Source: an uncultured Eubacteriales bacterium
GTDB lineage: Bacteria; Bacillota; Clostridia; Oscillospirales; CAG-382
Direction of reading: 5' to 3'
Assembly: GCA_900546385.1 (NCBI GenBank)
Contig: URCT01000104.1
Location: 1 to 8,729, forward strand
Length of the DNA stretch: 8,729 nucleotides
Numbering within the stretch: position 1 is the stretch's first letter; the number at the start of each line of letters is the position of its first letter. This document shows positions 6,870-8,729 of the stretch, piece after piece. The notes under the pieces were generated by a model. It was not told the origin of the DNA. It did not search any database and saw only the letters and a program-made list of their open reading frames with translations. The translations under genes were made by a program, and so were the position numbers.

Positions 6870-7138
6870 ATACTGAAAGCGAACCGAAGTAAAACGCTTC
6901 GGCTTGTTGTTCGCTGGAGGGTTCGTGATGTTTGCTCATATAAACCCACATCATGAAAATGGAGTCCGAAGTTCCGAAAGCGAGATGCAGACCTCCTGCG
7001 CTCTCCCGATTCCCGGATGAAATAAGCCGGAAAAAGGACCGGAGAGCGACAGACGCTGGTAGCACGCAGCCACGGACAGGACACCGCCCTTGCTATACGC
7101 AGGGTTTTCATTAGCACCACACGGCTCCCCGGCAGTAT
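6870..7138 (+). ncRNA. Structured RNA of unassigned class (long rod, possible 6S-like or rluA leader)
   Basis: This non-coding stretch can fold into a nearly continuous rod. Ends: ATACTG (6870-6875) with CAGTAT (7133-7138). A side hairpin uses AGCGAA/TTCGCT (6878-6883/6910-6915) and CCGAAG/CTTCGG (6884-6889/6897-6902). The rod continues with GGAG/CTCC (6916-6919/7125-7128), CGTG/CACG (6924-6927/7120-7123), TGCT/AGCA (6933-6936/7113-7116), a one-sided bubble at 6937-6952, ATGAAAA/TTTTCAT (6953-6959/7105-7111), a 3'-side hairpin at 7087-7104, GTCC/GGAC (6964-6967/7079-7082), several 3-5 bp helices, and CTGCGCTCTCC (6996-7006) with GGAGAGCGACAG (7041-7052). Pairings were found by eye. None of the hallmark motifs of RNase P RNA, tmRNA, SRP RNA, T-box or common riboswitches was found. 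A rod with a central bubble recalls 6S RNA, but about 270 nt is long for 6S. No convincing promoter of its own was found. Confidence 0.55.
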
Positions 7139-7151
7139 CCTTTAACCCATA

Positions 7152-7185
7152 ACGGGCAGCTCCTTTTGCTGTCCGTTTTTCTTTT
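7152..7185 (+). terminator. Intrinsic terminator after the structured RNA, before rluA-like gene
   Basis: ACGGGCAGC (7152-7160) pairs with GCTGTCCGT (7168-7176), giving a 9-bp stem with one G-T pair and a 7-nt loop, followed by a T-rich tract TTTTTCTTTT (7176-7185). It ends 31 nt before the start codon of the pseudouridine synthase. It can serve as the 3' end of the DUF1292/structured-RNA transcript or as an attenuator of the next gene. Confidence 0.88.
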
Positions 7186-7209
7186 AATAAGACAAAATAA
7201 ACCTGCTTT

Positions 7210-7216
7210 GAGGTGA
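7210..7216 (+). promoter_or_regulatory. Unusually tight ribosome-binding site of the pseudouridine synthase gene
   Basis: GAGGTGA is a good match to the 3' end of 16S rRNA but directly abuts the ATG at 7217, leaving only 3 nt between the GAGG core and the start codon, against 5-11 nt elsewhere in this window. No other start in the same frame fits better: TTG 7232 and GTG 7238 lie well downstream. Confidence 0.6.
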
Positions 7217-8236
7217 ATGGCTATCCATACTTTGACCGTGAAAAAAAACGATGCGGACAAGCGGCTTGACCGCTATCTGTTAAAAGCCCTTTGCGGCTTG
7301 CCGCAGTCGTTGTTGTATAAATACTTACGCACCAAACGCATTAAACTAAACGGCAAAAAGGCCGATCCGGGTACACTTCTTGCCGAAAACGATGTGATCG
7401 AGCTGTATATTCCCGAAGAGTTTTTCGGCGAGAAGCCGCAAAACGCTGCTCTTTCCGAAAAATTGGCGCGTCCGGCCTTGGATCTGAAGCCGGAGGAAAT
7501 CGTGTATGAGGACGAAAACATCCTCCTCATCGATAAACCGCAGGGCGAGCTTGTCCATGCCGATATGCCGGGCGAAAAGCCGAAAAATGCCGGTGAAACC
7601 TGCCTTGTCGACCGCCTTTGCGGCTACCTATACAAAAAAGGCACCTACGACCCGAAAGCCGAAGCAACCTTTGCACCGGCCTTGTGCAATCGCCTTGACC
7701 GCAACACCTGCGGCATCGTGATCGCCGCCAAAAATGCCAAATCGCTTGCCGTGCTCAATCAGAAAATCCGCGACAGAGAGTTAGAAAAAAAGTATTTGTG
7801 CATGGTCTACGGCGTTCCGAAAGAAAAAAACGCAACCTTGTCGGATTTTTTGTATAAAGACCGCGCGGAAAACCGCGTGTATATCGCTCATTCGCGCGAA
7901 GCACTCAAAAAAGCGCGCCATGTAAAATACGACGACGATATCAAAACCGTCGTGACAAAATATAAGGTCTTAAAAGCCTATGAGGACAAAAGCCTTCTCG
8001 AGGTGGAGTTAGTTACCGGCCGCACGCATCAGATCCGCGCGCATTTGGCGTTTATCGGCCATCCCATTGTCGGCGACGGCAAATACGGCGTCAATCATAA
8101 GAGCAAAACCGGCAAAAGCTTTCAAATGCTGTGTTCCTATTACTTGAAATTTTGCTTTACCACCGATGCTGCACATCTATCCTACTTAAACGGCCGTACC
8201 TTCAAAAGCCACTATACCTTGGAATCAACCCGCTAA
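7217..8236 (+). CDS. RluA-family RNA pseudouridine synthase with S4-like N-terminus
   Basis: Converts specific uridines to pseudouridine in rRNA or tRNA. The exact target cannot be read from the sequence. The 339-residue protein starts with an S4-like RNA-binding segment (about 1-65: KRLDRYLLKALCGLPQSLLYKYLR, then KRIKLNGKKAD). The catalytic domain begins near 95 with IVYEDENILLIDKP. The catalytic loop reads NRLDRNTCG at 158-166 with the essential Asp at 161, where the best known members have HRLDRDTSG. VTGRTHQIRAHLA (266-278) and GHPIVGDGKYG (281-291) are further family landmarks. The Asn and Cys replacements occur outside the catalytic Asp and look like a subfamily variant. A terminator ends 31 nt upstream and no good promoter is visible in between, so expression may depend on read-through. 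AGGTG abuts the ATG. The next gene follows after 36 nt on the same strand. Confidence 0.93.
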   Translation: MAIHTLTVKKNDADKRLDRYLLKALCGLPQSLLYKYLRTKRIKLNGKKADPGTLLAENDVIELYIPEEFFGEKPQNAALSEKLARPALDLKPEEIVYEDENILLIDKPQGELVHADMPGEKPKNAGETCLVDRLCGYLYKKGTYDPKAEATFAPALCNRLDRNTCGIVIAAKNAKSLAVLNQKIRDRELEKKYLCMVYGVPKEKNATLSDFLYKDRAENRVYIAHSREALKKARHVKYDDDIKTVVTKYKVLKAYEDKSLLEVELVTGRTHQIRAHLAFIGHPIVGDGKYGVNHKSKTGKSFQMLCSYYLKFCFTTDAAHLSYLNGRTFKSHYTLESTR

Positions 8237-8272
8237 ATCCATCCGGTAAAACAGAATAGGGAGGAACCTGTT

Positions 8273-8729
8273 ATGTACAAGAAGCTTGCCGCATTTTTCC
8301 TTTGTACCCTTTGCTTTGCCTTTTTTGCCGTATCTGCCGAAACGCTTGTCACCGAGACCGTTTCCGAAAACGGCTTGTTCGGCTTTATGCCGGATACCGA
8401 GGCAAACACGTCGCTTGCGGAAGAATCGATTTGTGATTACCTGCACAACGCAATGCTGCGCTTTGAAACCCGCATCGACGTTTCCGGCTATCAAATCACC
8501 CGTACCGACTTCGGCAAATATTTCAGCATGACGCTTGCTATGTACCCGGATTTGTATTACGTTGTCAGCACGTCCTACGGAATCGCTCTCGACGGCAATA
8601 TCGTTGCCCTGTTTGCGCCCAAATACGAAACAACCGACAAAGCGGCGATAACGGCCGAGGTCGCCAAAATCAATGCCGCTATCGACGAATACCTTGCCGG
8701 GATCGACCCGTATTTAAGCGATTTGGACA
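8273..8729 (+). CDS. Secreted protein, N-terminal part; possible transglutaminase-like domain protein (partial)
   Basis: ATG 8273 opens a frame that stays open to the window edge (152 codons). AGGGAGGA (8258-8265) precedes it by 7 nt, a strong site. Residues 1-22 form a classical signal peptide: MYKK, a hydrophobic LAAFFLCTLCFAFFAV core, and a likely cut after VSA. The mature part has helical sequence, then DVSGYQITRTDF, a YPDLYYV motif and ALDGNIVALFAPKY, followed by an Ala-rich helix and IDEYLAGIDPYLSDLD. That order (short helix, Y-P-[DE]-L-[FY]-Y-V, a strand ending in P-K-Y, then a helix leading to D-L-x-K) resembles the region ahead of the transglutaminase-like cysteine-protease domain in clostridial exported proteins. 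The catalytic Cys-His-Asp part would lie outside the window, so the assignment is tentative. It may be co-transcribed with the pseudouridine synthase, 36 nt upstream. Confidence 0.7.
   Translation, partial: MYKKLAAFFLCTLCFAFFAVSAETLVTETVSENGLFGFMPDTEANTSLAEESICDYLHNAMLRFETRIDVSGYQITRTDFGKYFSMTLAMYPDLYYVVSTSYGIALDGNIVALFAPKYETTDKAAITAEVAKINAAIDEYLAGIDPYLSDLD

Noticed and set aside
6652..7120. Minus-strand open frames crossing the DUF1292 gene and the structured RNA region
   Set aside because: The frame from 7065 would need a GTG start with no ribosome-binding site upstream. Neither product shows a recognisable domain, and both overlap the DUF1292 gene and the paired RNA arms.
6870..7138. Assignment of the structured RNA to RNase P RNA, tmRNA, SRP RNA, T-box or a common riboswitch
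   Set aside because: None of the hallmark motifs I know (for example GAGGAAAGTCC of RNase P, GGAAGGAAGCAG of SRP RNA, or GGGTGGAACCGCG of T-boxes) is present. 6S RNA was kept only as a hypothesis because I could not match its conserved sequence.
1..8729. CRISPR arrays, tRNA genes, insertion sequences, attachment sites or phage genes
   Set aside because: No regularly spaced direct repeats, cloverleaf sequences, transposase or integrase motifs were seen on either strand.

Overview
The window looks like the chromosome of a Gram-positive Firmicute, most likely a member of the class Clostridia (Ruminococcaceae/Oscillospiraceae-like). This is an inference. It rests on purine-rich Shine-Dalgarno sites before nearly every gene, a textbook housekeeping promoter (TTGACA, 17-bp spacer, TAAAAT), a DUF1292 protein, and a GldA/GldF/GldG-type ABC cluster followed by a DUF4340 protein, an arrangement familiar from Clostridia. 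All recognised genes lie on the + strand. I see no tRNA, rRNA, CRISPR array, insertion sequence or phage gene.

Region 1 (1-225): the last 35 codons of an unidentified gene, then a short leader with a spaced inverted repeat and a probable extended -10 promoter. Region 2 (226-6435): a tightly packed cluster of an ABC ATPase, an ABC-2 permease, a GldG-like auxiliary protein with membrane anchors at both ends, a membrane-anchored DUF4340 protein, and the AAA+ replication-repair ATPase RarA. The first four genes touch or overlap at their junctions and probably make one membrane complex. RarA follows after 48 nt with no visible terminator, so it may share the transcript although its job is unrelated.

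Region 3 (6436-7216): a strong promoter drives a small, very acidic DUF1292 protein. Behind it lies a 361-bp non-coding stretch whose sequence can fold into a long, nearly continuous rod-shaped RNA closed by its own ends, followed by a clear intrinsic terminator only 31 nt before the next start codon. I could not assign this RNA to a known class. It could be a stand-alone RNA (a 6S-like rod is one idea), a 3' product of the DUF1292 transcript, or a leader that attenuates the next gene. It is the most interesting part of the window.

Region 4 (7217-8729): an RluA-family pseudouridine synthase with an N-terminal S4-like RNA-binding domain and an unusually tight ribosome-binding site, then the first 152 codons of a secreted protein that runs off the window. 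Its N-terminal region resembles the domain that precedes transglutaminase-like domains in clostridial exported proteins.
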